Below are positions 25,792 to 34,543 of a DNA stretch of 64,000 bases, one piece after another. The notes beneath the pieces were generated by a model. The model searched no databases, was not told the origin of the DNA, and worked only from the letters and a program-made list of their open reading frames with translations. Within the stretch, counting starts at the first letter, position 1. Each line of letters opens with the position of its first letter. Location: positions 22,276 through 86,275 of the forward strand of contig MBQZ01000010.1 in NCBI GenBank assembly GCA_002134785.1. Reading direction: 5' to 3'. This DNA is from Crenothrix sp. D3 (GTDB lineage: Bacteria > Pseudomonadota > Gammaproteobacteria > Methylococcales > Methylomonadaceae). Position numbers and translations under genes: made by a program.

Positions 25792-27173
25792 GATGGTGCG
25801 ACCGTTTCATGCGCAGGTTTTTGTGCGTAACGCGACCGATAAATAGGGATTTCTTCGTGGGCGTGATTAATCACCAAATTGGCTAAATCAAATAACGTTT
25901 GCCGTGAACCTGCATAACCAATCCACGTTTTTGCATAGCCGCCGATAACGTCATACAACGGGAAGCCTGCGCGTAAAATCGGCACGTTTAACCGTTCTGC
26001 ACTAATTACCGCATGAGAATTACCGATGACTAACTGTACTTTGCTCTCTAAGCTCAGTTTTTCCATGTCTTCCAAATCACCGATTTTGATAGTCTCGACG
26101 GGAATGCGTGCCAATAACGGCACATTGCAGGATGTGACAGCCGTCATAACCTCCGCGCCTGTTTCTTGCAATAAATCGACTAAGGCAGCTAATAAATCGG
26201 CATCGGCGGCTATCGCAACCCGCAACTGACCTAGCATAAAATGGGTATCTAATAACGCGTCTTGCAATTGAGCGCGTTGCCGTTCTAAACGTTCATGGAC
26301 AGCATTGCCACTAATCTTGCTCAAGGCGAGCATTAACGAGTCATTCGCCTGTAAGCCGTAAAGATGATTTAAATAATATGTCGGTACGCCTGTTTTTTCT
26401 TCCAAGACTTGCGCCGCGTGTTGTAAAGACGTACCGATAACCACGGTTGCCACCGCATCACCTAGCGTTTTTAATTCCGATAACGGCGTACCGCCAATCG
26501 TCACAGGGCTAAAATCTTCCGCAGTTAAACAACCGTCCAAGGAATCGGCAAGATCAGGAACAAACACAGGACGCAAACCAAACTGTTCAAAAATCAAACG
26601 CAAAGCTTCTAAATCGCCAGAAGTCAGCATATAACTCACCAGCACATTGACTTGGTGGGGTCGTCTGCCGACTTTTGTACCTGCGCTTTGTGCGTCTGGC
26701 ACTAAAGCTCTTAATATCTCAGTTAAAGTCGCGGCATAACCTGTTTCGACACTGCCAACAAAATCAGGCGTATTAACCGCCACCACTGCAATATCGTCAA
26801 ACTCTGGATACATAGCGCGAAATTCACGCACATTTCTGTGAACATCCGCGCCTTGGGTTTCTGCTAAACCAGTCGTCAAAATCGTAATTAAATCGGGGCG
26901 AGATTTTTCAGCAATGGTTCGAATACCTTCAACCACATTTTCATCTGCTCCCAATACCGAACTGGATTGATCCATCGCCGTAGATTGCAAAGGAATCGGT
27001 TCACGAAAATGACGCACAAAAAACACCTTGGCAAACGCCGTACAACCTTGCGAACCATGCAGCATAGGCATAGCACGATTAAAACCCAAAGTCGCTAATG
27101 AACCACCAATCGGTTGACTGGCTTTTAACGGATTAACCGATAATGCTTTATTACGTTTGAGAATATTAGCCAT
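25782..27173 (-). CDS. nifN: NifN, subunit of the NifEN cofactor scaffold
   Basis: A 463-residue NifK-like protein. Residues N-P-L-K-A-S-Q-P-I-G and M-L-H-G-S-Q-G-C-T-A-F align with the NifK P-cluster region, with Ser at the position of the first Cys, as expected of NifN. With NifE it forms the scaffold on which NifB-co becomes FeMo-co. It is the first gene behind a sigma-54 promoter; nifE, usually directly upstream, is not here. Confidence 0.95.
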   Translation of the reverse strand: MANILKRNKALSVNPLKASQPIGGSLATLGFNRAMPMLHGSQGCTAFAKVFFVRHFREPIPLQSTAMDQSSSVLGADENVVEGIRTIAEKSRPDLITILTTGLAETQGADVHRNVREFRAMYPEFDDIAVVAVNTPDFVGSVETGYAATLTEILRALVPDAQSAGTKVGRRPHQVNVLVSYMLTSGDLEALRLIFEQFGLRPVFVPDLADSLDGCLTAEDFSPVTIGGTPLSELKTLGDAVATVVIGTSLQHAAQVLEEKTGVPTYYLNHLYGLQANDSLMLALSKISGNAVHERLERQRAQLQDALLDTHFMLGQLRVAIAADADLLAALVDLLQETGAEVMTAVTSCNVPLLARIPVETIKIGDLEDMEKLSLESKVQLVIGNSHAVISAERLNVPILRAGFPLYDVIGGYAKTWIGYAGSRQTLFDLANLVINHAHEEIPIYRSRYAQKPAHETVAPSCH

Positions 27174-27251
27174 GACACGCCTCGCGATACATGAGCTGAC
27201 TGTTTGTGTGTGCTTTCATGACAATGACTCAATAAGTTTTTTATTGAATCA

Positions 27252-27268
27252 AGCAAAGGTTATGCCAT
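27252..27268 (-). promoter_or_regulatory. Sigma-54 promoter of the nifN operon
   Basis: The minus strand reads ATGGCATAACCTTTGCT, an excellent -24/-12 element. The start point should be near 27240, 67 bases before the nifN ATG. Confidence 0.87.
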
Positions 27269-27319
27269 GACGTAACTAATTGAAAAGATTAACTTTGTTT
27301 TAAGGTGGTTTTGTATGTT

Positions 27320-27335
27320 TGTCGGAAAGACGACA
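27320..27335. promoter_or_regulatory. NifA upstream activator site of the nifN operon
   Basis: TGT-CGGAAAGACG-ACA is a perfect TGT-N10-ACA, about 53 bp upstream of the -24 element. Confidence 0.8.
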
Positions 27336-27348
27336 AAGGGTTTCCTGA

Positions 27349-27531
27349 TTAGCAAGATTCTTGCCCAACTTTGGTAATTAGTGCGTCTGCCCAACCAGCG
27401 GCAACGAACACATCACGGACGAAAATTTCAAAGTCGGAGGGTGTGAGTGTGTCTATTTTTTTTGAAGTCGGTGAGCATTGTTTTAAATGAGGGGAAAATG
27501 TAAGTTGAATTATTTTATTGGAATGGAACAA
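27349..27531 (-). pseudogene. Short frame resembling the start of an Mrr-like restriction endonuclease domain
   Basis: The 60-residue frame contains L-T-P-S-D-F-E-I-F-V-R-D-V-F and A-A-G-W-A-D-A-L-I-T-K-V-G. These recall the helix and first strand of restriction-endonuclease-like domains, but the frame ends before any catalytic D...ExK. The 27174-27596 gap otherwise holds only the nifN control region. It is probably a remnant, and chance similarity is not excluded. Confidence 0.3.
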
Positions 27532-27596
27532 TCCAACTATGCTTTTTCAGCAATATCCTTGGAGGGGATTTATTGAAAATTCCTTAGTAGCCCGAC

Positions 27597-28094
27597 TTAA
27601 AAATTATCTTCTTCTAGTTCAATGGCTAATAGGCGGTTGTTATTTAGATTTTCTTGGCGCATTTGTTTACGCAGTAAGGCTTCGGCGTTGTATTGTTTTT
27701 CGAGATCGGTTTCTAAGATGAGTCTGGGTACTTTGGTGGGTTTGCCGTTGTCGTCCATTGCGACCATGGTGAAATAACAGGAAGTGGTGTGGCGTTTGCC
27801 ATCGGTGCGTAAATTTTCGGCGATGACTTTAACGCCGACTTCCATTGATGAGAAGCCAACATAATTAACGTTGGCATAAAAGGTGACTAATTCACCGACA
27901 TTAACTTGCTGTTTAAAAAATACTTGGTCGAGGGCAGCGGTGACAACATAGTGTCTGCTGTATCGGGCAGCACAGGCGTAGGCGACTTCGTCCAGTAATT
28001 TTAATAATGCGCCGCCGTGGACGTGACCTGAAAAGTTTGCCATATCAGGGGTCATTAATACGGTCATGGTGAGTGATTTTTCTTGTTTGTTCAT
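27597..28094 (-). CDS. Acyl-CoA thioesterase, hotdog fold (YciA-like)
   Basis: A 165-residue single hotdog-domain protein with N-F-S-G-H-V-H-G-G-A-L-L-K-L-L-D-E-V-A-Y, the catalytic Asp/His segment of acyl-CoA thioesterases, and F-K-Q-Q-V-N-V-G-E-L-V. It hydrolyses acyl-CoA; the chain specificity is not readable. It is a single-gene unit just outside the nif region. Confidence 0.9.
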   Translation of the reverse strand: MNKQEKSLTMTVLMTPDMANFSGHVHGGALLKLLDEVAYACAARYSRHYVVTAALDQVFFKQQVNVGELVTFYANVNYVGFSSMEVGVKVIAENLRTDGKRHTTSCYFTMVAMDDNGKPTKVPRLILETDLEKQYNAEALLRKQMRQENLNNNRLLAIELEEDNF

Positions 28095-28237
28095 TTAATT
28101 ATAGCTCCTGTAAAGCGCGGTATTGTATAGCAATTGTTAGCCGACCATTAGTCAACTCATTTATTTGCGGTGAAATGGCTATTTTTTTCGTTACAATCAT
28201 GACCGCGTAACATTCGCGCTAACTTATGGAGATTAAA

Positions 28238-28555
28238 ATGAATAAGAAATTAATAGGTTTATTACTGGCACTCAGTATTCCTTTAACGGCTGCCGCAGAA
28301 ATGAGCTATCCTCATGGTGATATGGCTAGACACGCTGAACATTTAACAAAAGAACTGGGTTTGAATGCTGAGCAAAAAACCAAAGTTGAGGCTATTTTTG
28401 AGGCTCAAAGAGAAAAATCTAAAGCTCTACATCAAGAAACAGAAGTTAGTTTAAAGGCAGTATTTACACCTGAACAATTAACTAAATTTGAAACGATGCA
28501 AGCAAAACATAAAGAAATGCGTAAAGAAAGAATGGCTGGTAAAGCAGCAAAATAG
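28238..28555 (+). CDS. Spy/CpxP-like periplasmic protein
   Basis: A 105-residue protein with a signal peptide (M-N-K-K-L-I-G-L-L-L-A-L...A-A-A) and a helical, Met/His/Lys-rich mature part. It has two L-T-x-x-Q-like segments (L-N-A-E-Q-K-T and F-T-P-E-Q-L-T-K-F), the family motif. Members chaperone proteins or sense envelope and metal stress. ATG 28238, seven bases after GGAG, is preferred over 28226. Confidence 0.8.
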   Translation: MNKKLIGLLLALSIPLTAAAEMSYPHGDMARHAEHLTKELGLNAEQKTKVEAIFEAQREKSKALHQETEVSLKAVFTPEQLTKFETMQAKHKEMRKERMAGKAAK

Positions 28556-28712
28556 ATGCTGTGAATGCTGGAGTCCAAAATACGTTTTGGACTTCAGTCG
28601 TCTTTTGACTCATTTTAACCAATCAGGAATATTTCCTTTTCACCGCCTGTTGTTACAGATTAAGGCGTTGTTTGACTACAATACGCCCTTTTGTAGAACG
28701 ATAGAGTGAATT

Positions 28713-31376
28713 ATGAGAAAGTTAGCAGTAGGTATCTTGGGTTTGTTGAGTTTGTCAGCAGCCACGATGGCAGTCGCTAAAGATGAACCTTTAGACCTTG
28801 GGACGATTGATGTTGTTGGCGTTACGCCACTATCAAATAGCGGTATTGCTGCTGAAAAGTTACCCGCACACATTCAAACCGTTGATTCTGACCAATTACA
28901 AAAAGCCCAAACTACGACATTAGCGGATTATATGGAGCGTTATTTGGGGGGTGTCAGTACCAATGAAGCGCAAAGTAATCCCTTGCAACCCGATATTTTC
29001 TATCGTGGTTTTGTCGCTTCACCGCTGTTAGGGATGCCACAAGGTTTATCCACTTATGTTAACGGTGTGCGTTTTAATGAGCCGTTTGGTGATACCGTTA
29101 ATTGGGATTTAATCCCTGAAAATGCGATTGATACGATGGCGTTATATTCAGGTTCAAATCCTGTGTATGGCTTAAACAGTTTAGGCGGTGCGATTGCGGT
29201 TAAAACCAAAACAGGATTTTCCGCGCCTTTGCATCAGCTAGAGGTGTATGGCGGTTCGTGGGACAGACATTCAGAAGAATTAACCAGCGGTTGGAATAAT
29301 GACACTTGGGGCTATTTTCTTGATTTACATCATTTTGAAGATGGCGGCTGGCGTAATCATTCATCCACTAAAGCCGAACAAGCATTTGGTACATTAAGCT
29401 GGCGCGGCGATAAAGGCTCGCTGGATTTAAGTTTAGCGGCGAATGATAATAATATGACGGGCAATGGTTCTGCGCCTGTGCAGTTATTGCAACAAAATCG
29501 TAAAGCGGTCTTTACTCACCCCGATACCACAACTACCAAAATGTTCTTTTCGGAGTTACAAGGTAGTTATGATGTTACCGATAAAATAGAAGTCAGCGGT
29601 AACGCCTATTTTCGGCAAAATCGCATGAAATCATTTAATGGGGACAGTGGCGATTATGCGAGTTGTGCCGCACCTGACCAAGAAGAAGATGTAGCGGCAA
29701 CCAAGGAAGCACTCGCTGAATCTGAGGCTGAATTAACGGCGGCTGAAGCGGCATTACAAGCGGCTACTGCTGGTAATATGGCAGCAACAGACAGTGTTGC
29801 AGCCGCTGAAGCGGCTGTTGCCGATGCACAAGCGGCGGCGGACGCGGCGGCAGAAGCCGTTGCAACGGCAACGCTAACAGCGGCACACGCGGCGGAAGTG
29901 TTGGCTGAAAATAATCTGGAACACGCCACTGAGGTACATCAGGAAGCGATAGATGGACTAGCGGCAGTGAATGCCGATAATCTGACGACCATGAATTCCT
30001 TAAATCAAATTGCCGCCGACAGACAAAAATTATTGTGCGACCCGCATGATGTGGCTGTCATAGATACCAACGGCAATGAAGTGAACGCGACCTCTGCGGT
30101 TCAAGGCGCAATTAATAATTACAGCCAAACCAATATGCGTAGTCGTGGTGGTACAGTACAAACCGTGTTTGCGAATGATTTATTCAAGCATGAAAACAAT
30201 TTAACCACAGGCGTGAATTATGATTATTCGGAAGTGAATTTTAGTTCTGATACTGAACTGGCTTCATTGACTGACACACGCGGCACTACTCGAAGCAATA
30301 TTTTTGTCGATGAATCCAAAGTACGCTTACACACTAATACCTCAACTGTGGGCGTGTTTTTGACCGATAGTTTTTCAATCACTGATAAATTAACAGCTAC
30401 GGTGGCAGGGCGTTACAACTATATTCATGTCAATATGAAAGATGAATATATCAATGATCCCGCTAAAACGCTCAATGGCTCACATACTTTTGAACGCCTT
30501 AATCCATCCGCTGGTTTAACCTATCAAGCCTTGAGCAATCTCAATTTATACGGTAATTACAGTGAATCAACTCGCGCACCATCACCTGTAGAACTCAGTT
30601 GTGCCGACCCAGAAGCACCGTGTAAATTACCGAATTCCTTTGTTGCTGATCCACCTTTAGAACAAGTGGTTGCCAAAACATGGGAAACAGGTGTGCGTGG
30701 CGATTTAGACGATTTATTAGGCAAAGGTGGCTTAAAATGGAATTTAGGATTTTTCCATACCATCAATAACAACGATATTATTTTCCGTCGTGATGCGGCA
30801 AGTAATATTATCAGCCAAGGCTATTTTGATAACGTTGGTAAAACTCGCCGTTATGGTATTGAAGCAGGCACGAGTGCAGATTATCCGCAACTGTTTAGCT
30901 CAATAGATGATTGGCATTTTGCAACCAACTACACTTATTTGAATGCTCGCTTTTTAACGCCTTTTGACGGTTTAAATCCGCTAGAACCCGATGAAGTTGC
31001 GGTGGTTAATAAAGGTTCAAAAATCCCCGGAATTCCAGAACATATCTTTAAAGCCGCAATTGGTGTGGATTTATGGCAGAAATTTTCTTTAGGGCTTAAT
31101 GGACAATACAGCGGCGACCGTTATTTACGCGGTGATGAAGCTAATCATAATGCTAAATCAGCGGGTTATTGGTTATTCAATGCCACTGCTGATTATAAAA
31201 TCACTAAAAACCTGACGCTTTTTGGCAAGCTGGATAATATTTTTGATAAAAATTACAACTCGTTTGGTGTCTATGGCAATGCTACTCAGGTGTTAGGCGA
31301 CAGCTATAATGATGGTCGCTTTTTTTCACCTGGAATGCCCAGAGCGGGCTGGGTTGGTGTGCGGTTGAGTATGTAG
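28713..31376 (+). CDS. TonB-dependent outer-membrane receptor with a long Ala-rich coiled-coil insertion
   Basis: An 887-residue protein with a signal peptide, an N-terminal plug domain (I-D-V-V-G-V-T-P-L... through G-S-N-P-V-Y-G-L-N-S-L-G-G) and a C-terminal beta-barrel ending in hydrophobic/aromatic strands (V-G-V-R-L-S-M). Between Cys318 and Cys442 about 123 residues are very rich in Ala and Glu with heptad-like spacing (A-E-S-E-A-E-L-T-A-A-E), inserted in what should be an extracellular loop. The two bordering Cys could form a disulfide. The substrate is unknown. The arsenosugar gene arsS is convergent behind it. Confidence 0.88.
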   Translation: MRKLAVGILGLLSLSAATMAVAKDEPLDLGTIDVVGVTPLSNSGIAAEKLPAHIQTVDSDQLQKAQTTTLADYMERYLGGVSTNEAQSNPLQPDIFYRGFVASPLLGMPQGLSTYVNGVRFNEPFGDTVNWDLIPENAIDTMALYSGSNPVYGLNSLGGAIAVKTKTGFSAPLHQLEVYGGSWDRHSEELTSGWNNDTWGYFLDLHHFEDGGWRNHSSTKAEQAFGTLSWRGDKGSLDLSLAANDNNMTGNGSAPVQLLQQNRKAVFTHPDTTTTKMFFSELQGSYDVTDKIEVSGNAYFRQNRMKSFNGDSGDYASCAAPDQEEDVAATKEALAESEAELTAAEAALQAATAGNMAATDSVAAAEAAVADAQAAADAAAEAVATATLTAAHAAEVLAENNLEHATEVHQEAIDGLAAVNADNLTTMNSLNQIAADRQKLLCDPHDVAVIDTNGNEVNATSAVQGAINNYSQTNMRSRGGTVQTVFANDLFKHENNLTTGVNYDYSEVNFSSDTELASLTDTRGTTRSNIFVDESKVRLHTNTSTVGVFLTDSFSITDKLTATVAGRYNYIHVNMKDEYINDPAKTLNGSHTFERLNPSAGLTYQALSNLNLYGNYSESTRAPSPVELSCADPEAPCKLPNSFVADPPLEQVVAKTWETGVRGDLDDLLGKGGLKWNLGFFHTINNNDIIFRRDAASNIISQGYFDNVGKTRRYGIEAGTSADYPQLFSSIDDWHFATNYTYLNARFLTPFDGLNPLEPDEVAVVNKGSKIPGIPEHIFKAAIGVDLWQKFSLGLNGQYSGDRYLRGDEANHNAKSAGYWLFNATADYKITKNLTLFGKLDNIFDKNYNSFGVYGNATQVLGDSYNDGRFFSPGMPRAGWVGVRLSM

Positions 31377-31378
31377 GT

Positions 31379-31455
31379 GCGCGTAGGGGCAATCCCTCGT
31401 GGTTGCCCTAATGACACACCTTTTATTCAAGGGCAGGTACAAGACCTGCCCCTAC
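31379..31455. repeat. GGGGCAATCCC/GGTTGCCC and GGGCAGGT/ACCTGCCC repeats
   Basis: Two palindromic units between TBDR and arsS. The second overlaps the arsS stop. Relatives are at 33923-33986 and 62906-62937. Confidence 0.75.
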
Positions 31456-32400
31456 TACTGCACCCGTACAACTGCTACCTTGCCCTGCGGTGCAACCGTA
31501 GCAATGTTGCAGAGTGTTAATGGAGTTGCCCATTAATTCAGAGACTTGGCGAATATGGATTTTATTATTTCCCCCTAAGGGTAGTTTCAGCATTTGATTA
31601 AAATCACAGTCATAAACAAATCCCTGCCAGTCAACGCTCACTGTGTTTTTGCACATGACTTTCTCTAAATTGGGGGCGTGAAAGTTGTTTTTGAGTAAGT
31701 TCATGTACTTATCAAACTGCCCTGTACTGAGTAATACACTGCCAAAGCGTTGCACGGGTAAATTAGTGAGAGCAAATAAATGGTTAAACTTAATACCAAA
31801 ATTTTCTTGTAGATGTTGCTTGTAAGCGCGTTCTAGGGCTTGTTGCTCTGGCGGTAGCGTCGCGCCTTGCGGATTAAAAACCAGATTGAGTTGTAAATCG
31901 CTATTAGCTTGCCCATAACCCAGTGCATTTAAGGTTTGTAAAGCGGTTATGCTGGCATCAAACGTGCCTTTACCCCGTTGTTTATCAACATTGTCTTTCA
32001 AATAACAAGGCAGTGAGGCGACAATTTCAACTCGATTTTCTGCTAGAAAGTCTGCCAACCATTCAAAACCCTGCTCTAATAAAATCACCAGATTGCAACG
32101 ATCTATGACTTTTAAGCCTCTACGCAAGCCTTCGGTAACAAGGTAGCGAAAATGCGGATTCATTTCAGGTGCGCCGCCTGTTAAATCTAAGGTGTGAATC
32201 GTATGATTATCAATGAACGTTAAAATCTCATTCATCGTAGCTTTGTCCATTAACTCGGTGCGTTTAGGCCCTGCATTTACATGACAATGCGTACAACTCA
32301 AATTACACAAATAGCCCAGATTGACTTGCAGAATTTCAAGTTTATTGCGGCTAATCACAGGGAAGTCAGTGTTTTTTAAATAGGGTAAGGAATCACGCAT
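31423..32400 (-). CDS. arsS: Arsenosugar biosynthesis radical SAM protein ArsS
   Basis: A 325-residue radical SAM enzyme with C-N-L-S-C-T-H-C-H-V-N-A-G-P and the C-terminal Cys-rich segment H-C-Y-G-C-T-A-G-Q-G-S-S-C that define the ArsS family. Members link 5'-deoxyadenosyl to dimethylarsenate on the way to arsenosugars. The last residues (G-A-G-L-V-P-A-L-E) are encoded by an intergenic repeat, so the natural C-terminus has been extended. No arsM is nearby. Confidence 0.9.
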   Translation of the reverse strand: MRDSLPYLKNTDFPVISRNKLEILQVNLGYLCNLSCTHCHVNAGPKRTELMDKATMNEILTFIDNHTIHTLDLTGGAPEMNPHFRYLVTEGLRRGLKVIDRCNLVILLEQGFEWLADFLAENRVEIVASLPCYLKDNVDKQRGKGTFDASITALQTLNALGYGQANSDLQLNLVFNPQGATLPPEQQALERAYKQHLQENFGIKFNHLFALTNLPVQRFGSVLLSTGQFDKYMNLLKNNFHAPNLEKVMCKNTVSVDWQGFVYDCDFNQMLKLPLGGNNKIHIRQVSELMGNSINTLQHCYGCTAGQGSSCTGAVVGAGLVPALE

Positions 32401-32528
32401 AAAGGTTATTTTTAAGTTGGATTATTGAGTTGCACAAAATCTGCACATTTAATCACATTAGCAACATCGTATTTGCATAACTAACGCGTAAAGTAATTCC
32501 ATACCAAATCCACTAGGAGTTACTCGTT

Positions 32529-33908
32529 ATGAAACAACGTTTTTATGTAAAATTAGCCATTATTTTTGCTCTGATTTTAGCCTTACTGATTCCGCAGTCG
32601 TTTATTATGGACTTAGTCAGTGAGCGCACTGCGTGGCGACAACAAGCCTACAGTAGTATTGAACAAAGCTGGCCGGGTACGCAAACGCTAGCTGGGCCAG
32701 TGTTGAGTATTCCCTATCATCTGACATTTAACAGCAAAGAAAAAATCATCGTCAACAAAGTTGAAAAACAGGTGATTAAAGAAGTCACCGTAGATGATGT
32801 GCTGTACATTATTCCCAAACAACTCAGTATTAACAGTAAGTTAGACAGCTCAATGCGCTATCGTGGCATTTACGCCATTCCTGTGTATGGCAATGCGTTA
32901 CAGGTGACAGGGGAGTTTAACAATCAAGCCTTACTCGATGTCATTGCTGAGCATAAAGACAAAAAAATTCGCTGGGATAAACCACAATTATCAGTCTTAG
33001 TTAGCGATCAACGTGGTATCGCCGCACCGCCTAGTTTAACGTGGGCTAATGCACCGATTGCATTTCAACCCAGTGCTAATTTACCGCGTGCGACTGCTGG
33101 AATGCACGCGCCGTTACCCGAAATTGCACTGGATAAACCCACGCAATTACCGTTTGCCTTTACGATGGAATTGCGCGGCATGAGTGCGATGAATTTTGCT
33201 TTATTATCAGAAAATACGCATATTCAACTCGCCGCTAATTGGGCAAATCCCAGTTTTACGGGTGAATTATTGCCTGAAAAACGCGACATTACTGACCAAG
33301 GATTTACCGCTGAGTGGCGTGCATCGTCTTTTTCCTACGATGTCACAGGGGCATTAGAACAGTGTCGCAAAGGTGAATGTGCCAGCTTATTAATGCGTGC
33401 GGTAGGGTTTGAATTAATACAACCTGTGGATGTCTATCAACAATCAGAACGCAGCATCAAATACGCCGCGTTGTTTATTTTGCTAACTTTTATGGCGTTA
33501 GTCTTATTTGAATTACTGAAAAGTTGTCGCATTCATCCAATACAGTACAGCTTAGTGGGTATGGCGTTATTAGTATTTTACTTGTTGCTGATTTCATTGT
33601 CTGAACACATTTTATTCCTCTATGCCTACAGTATTGGCGCGGTCGCTAGCATAGCATTACTGACGCTTTATTTCGGCGCGATTTTACACAGCAAAAAATT
33701 AGGTTTAATACTCGGTGCGGCGTTAGCAACTCTGTATGTATTGCTGTATGTGATTTTACAATCCGAAGAAAACGCCTTGTTGATGGGGAGTGTCTTAATC
33801 TTCGTCATGTTGGCAGGGTTAATGATGGCAACACGGCATTTTGATTGGTATGCCTTGACTGAGCAGGATGATAAAACCGTTGCTGTAGACGCTAATAAAT
33901 CCGCGTAG
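32529..33908 (+). CDS. creD: CreD-like inner-membrane protein
   Basis: A 459-residue protein with an N-terminal helix (L-A-I-I-F-A-L-I-L-A-L-L-I-P-Q), a periplasmic domain containing R-x-x-W-R-Q and the R-G-I-Y-A-I-P-V-Y strand, and five to six C-terminal membrane helices with E-L-L-K-S-C-R-I-H-P-I-Q-Y-S-L-V-G. This matches CreD/Cet. The linked CreBC two-component genes are not adjacent. AGGAG lies before the ATG. Confidence 0.92.
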   Translation: MKQRFYVKLAIIFALILALLIPQSFIMDLVSERTAWRQQAYSSIEQSWPGTQTLAGPVLSIPYHLTFNSKEKIIVNKVEKQVIKEVTVDDVLYIIPKQLSINSKLDSSMRYRGIYAIPVYGNALQVTGEFNNQALLDVIAEHKDKKIRWDKPQLSVLVSDQRGIAAPPSLTWANAPIAFQPSANLPRATAGMHAPLPEIALDKPTQLPFAFTMELRGMSAMNFALLSENTHIQLAANWANPSFTGELLPEKRDITDQGFTAEWRASSFSYDVTGALEQCRKGECASLLMRAVGFELIQPVDVYQQSERSIKYAALFILLTFMALVLFELLKSCRIHPIQYSLVGMALLVFYLLLISLSEHILFLYAYSIGAVASIALLTLYFGAILHSKKLGLILGAALATLYVLLYVILQSEENALLMGSVLIFVMLAGLMMATRHFDWYALTEQDDKTVAVDANKSA

Positions 33909-33922
33909 CTCAATGTCAATTA

Positions 33923-33986
33923 TTGTGGGGGCAAATCCCTTGTGGTTGCCCTGATACCAAGGACAGGCACAAGACCTGCCCCTACT
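33923..33986. repeat. GGGGCAAATCCC/GGTTGCCC plus GACAGGC/GACCTGCCCC repeat
   Basis: The same two families in the same order as 31379-31455. They lie between creD and the peptidase gene. Confidence 0.75.
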
Positions 33987-34007
33987 TTTAATCCCAATGG
34001 TATTAAG

Positions 34008-34538
34008 ATGGTCGTTAAATACAGTATCAAACTAAGCTTATTGGCATTCATACTCTTTACGCTAGGCTTACTGCTGCCAATCAATGGACAAATTCCCGTT
34101 GCAGGTGCAAGTCCTGCCGATTGGAATCCACGGTCTTTCTGGTACAGCCCGTGGGGACGTTCAGGCACGCATAAAGGTATTGATATATTTGCTAAAGTAG
34201 GTACGCCAGTTCTCGCGGCAACCACAGGGCTAGTCATTCACATAGGTTTTAACGACATGGGCGGCAACAACTTATTAATCCTCGGTGCGAAGTGGCGATT
34301 TTATTACTATGCGCATTTACAACGCATTGATAGTCATGCTTTTCAGTGGATTAGTGTCGGTGAAAAAATCGGCACGGTCGGCAATACAGGCAATGCCATC
34401 GGTAAGCCGCCACATTTACATTTCACGATTCGCAGTTTATTTCCCTTAATTTGGCGGTACGATGCCAACAAACCGCAAGCATGGCTTAAAACATTCTACC
34501 TAAATCCTAATCAACTTTTTAACGCTTATTATTTATGA
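34008..34538 (+). CDS. M23 family (LytM-type) metallopeptidase
   Basis: A 176-residue protein with an N-terminal membrane/signal helix and an M23 domain. H-K-G-I-D (His and Asp zinc ligands) and P-H-L-H-F (HxH, third zinc ligand and catalytic His) are intact, so it should be an active peptidoglycan endopeptidase. ATG 34008 is chosen because an earlier start at 33942 would begin inside the repeat. Confidence 0.88.
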   Translation: MVVKYSIKLSLLAFILFTLGLLLPINGQIPVAGASPADWNPRSFWYSPWGRSGTHKGIDIFAKVGTPVLAATTGLVIHIGFNDMGGNNLLILGAKWRFYYYAHLQRIDSHAFQWISVGEKIGTVGNTGNAIGKPPHLHFTIRSLFPLIWRYDANKPQAWLKTFYLNPNQLFNAYYL

Positions 34539-34543
34539 ACACT

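Noticed and set aside
29654..29929. 91-residue Ala/Ser-rich reading frame on the minus strand
   Set aside because: Antisense shadow of the GC-rich coiled-coil insertion in the TonB-dependent receptor; low-complexity composition and no ribosome site.
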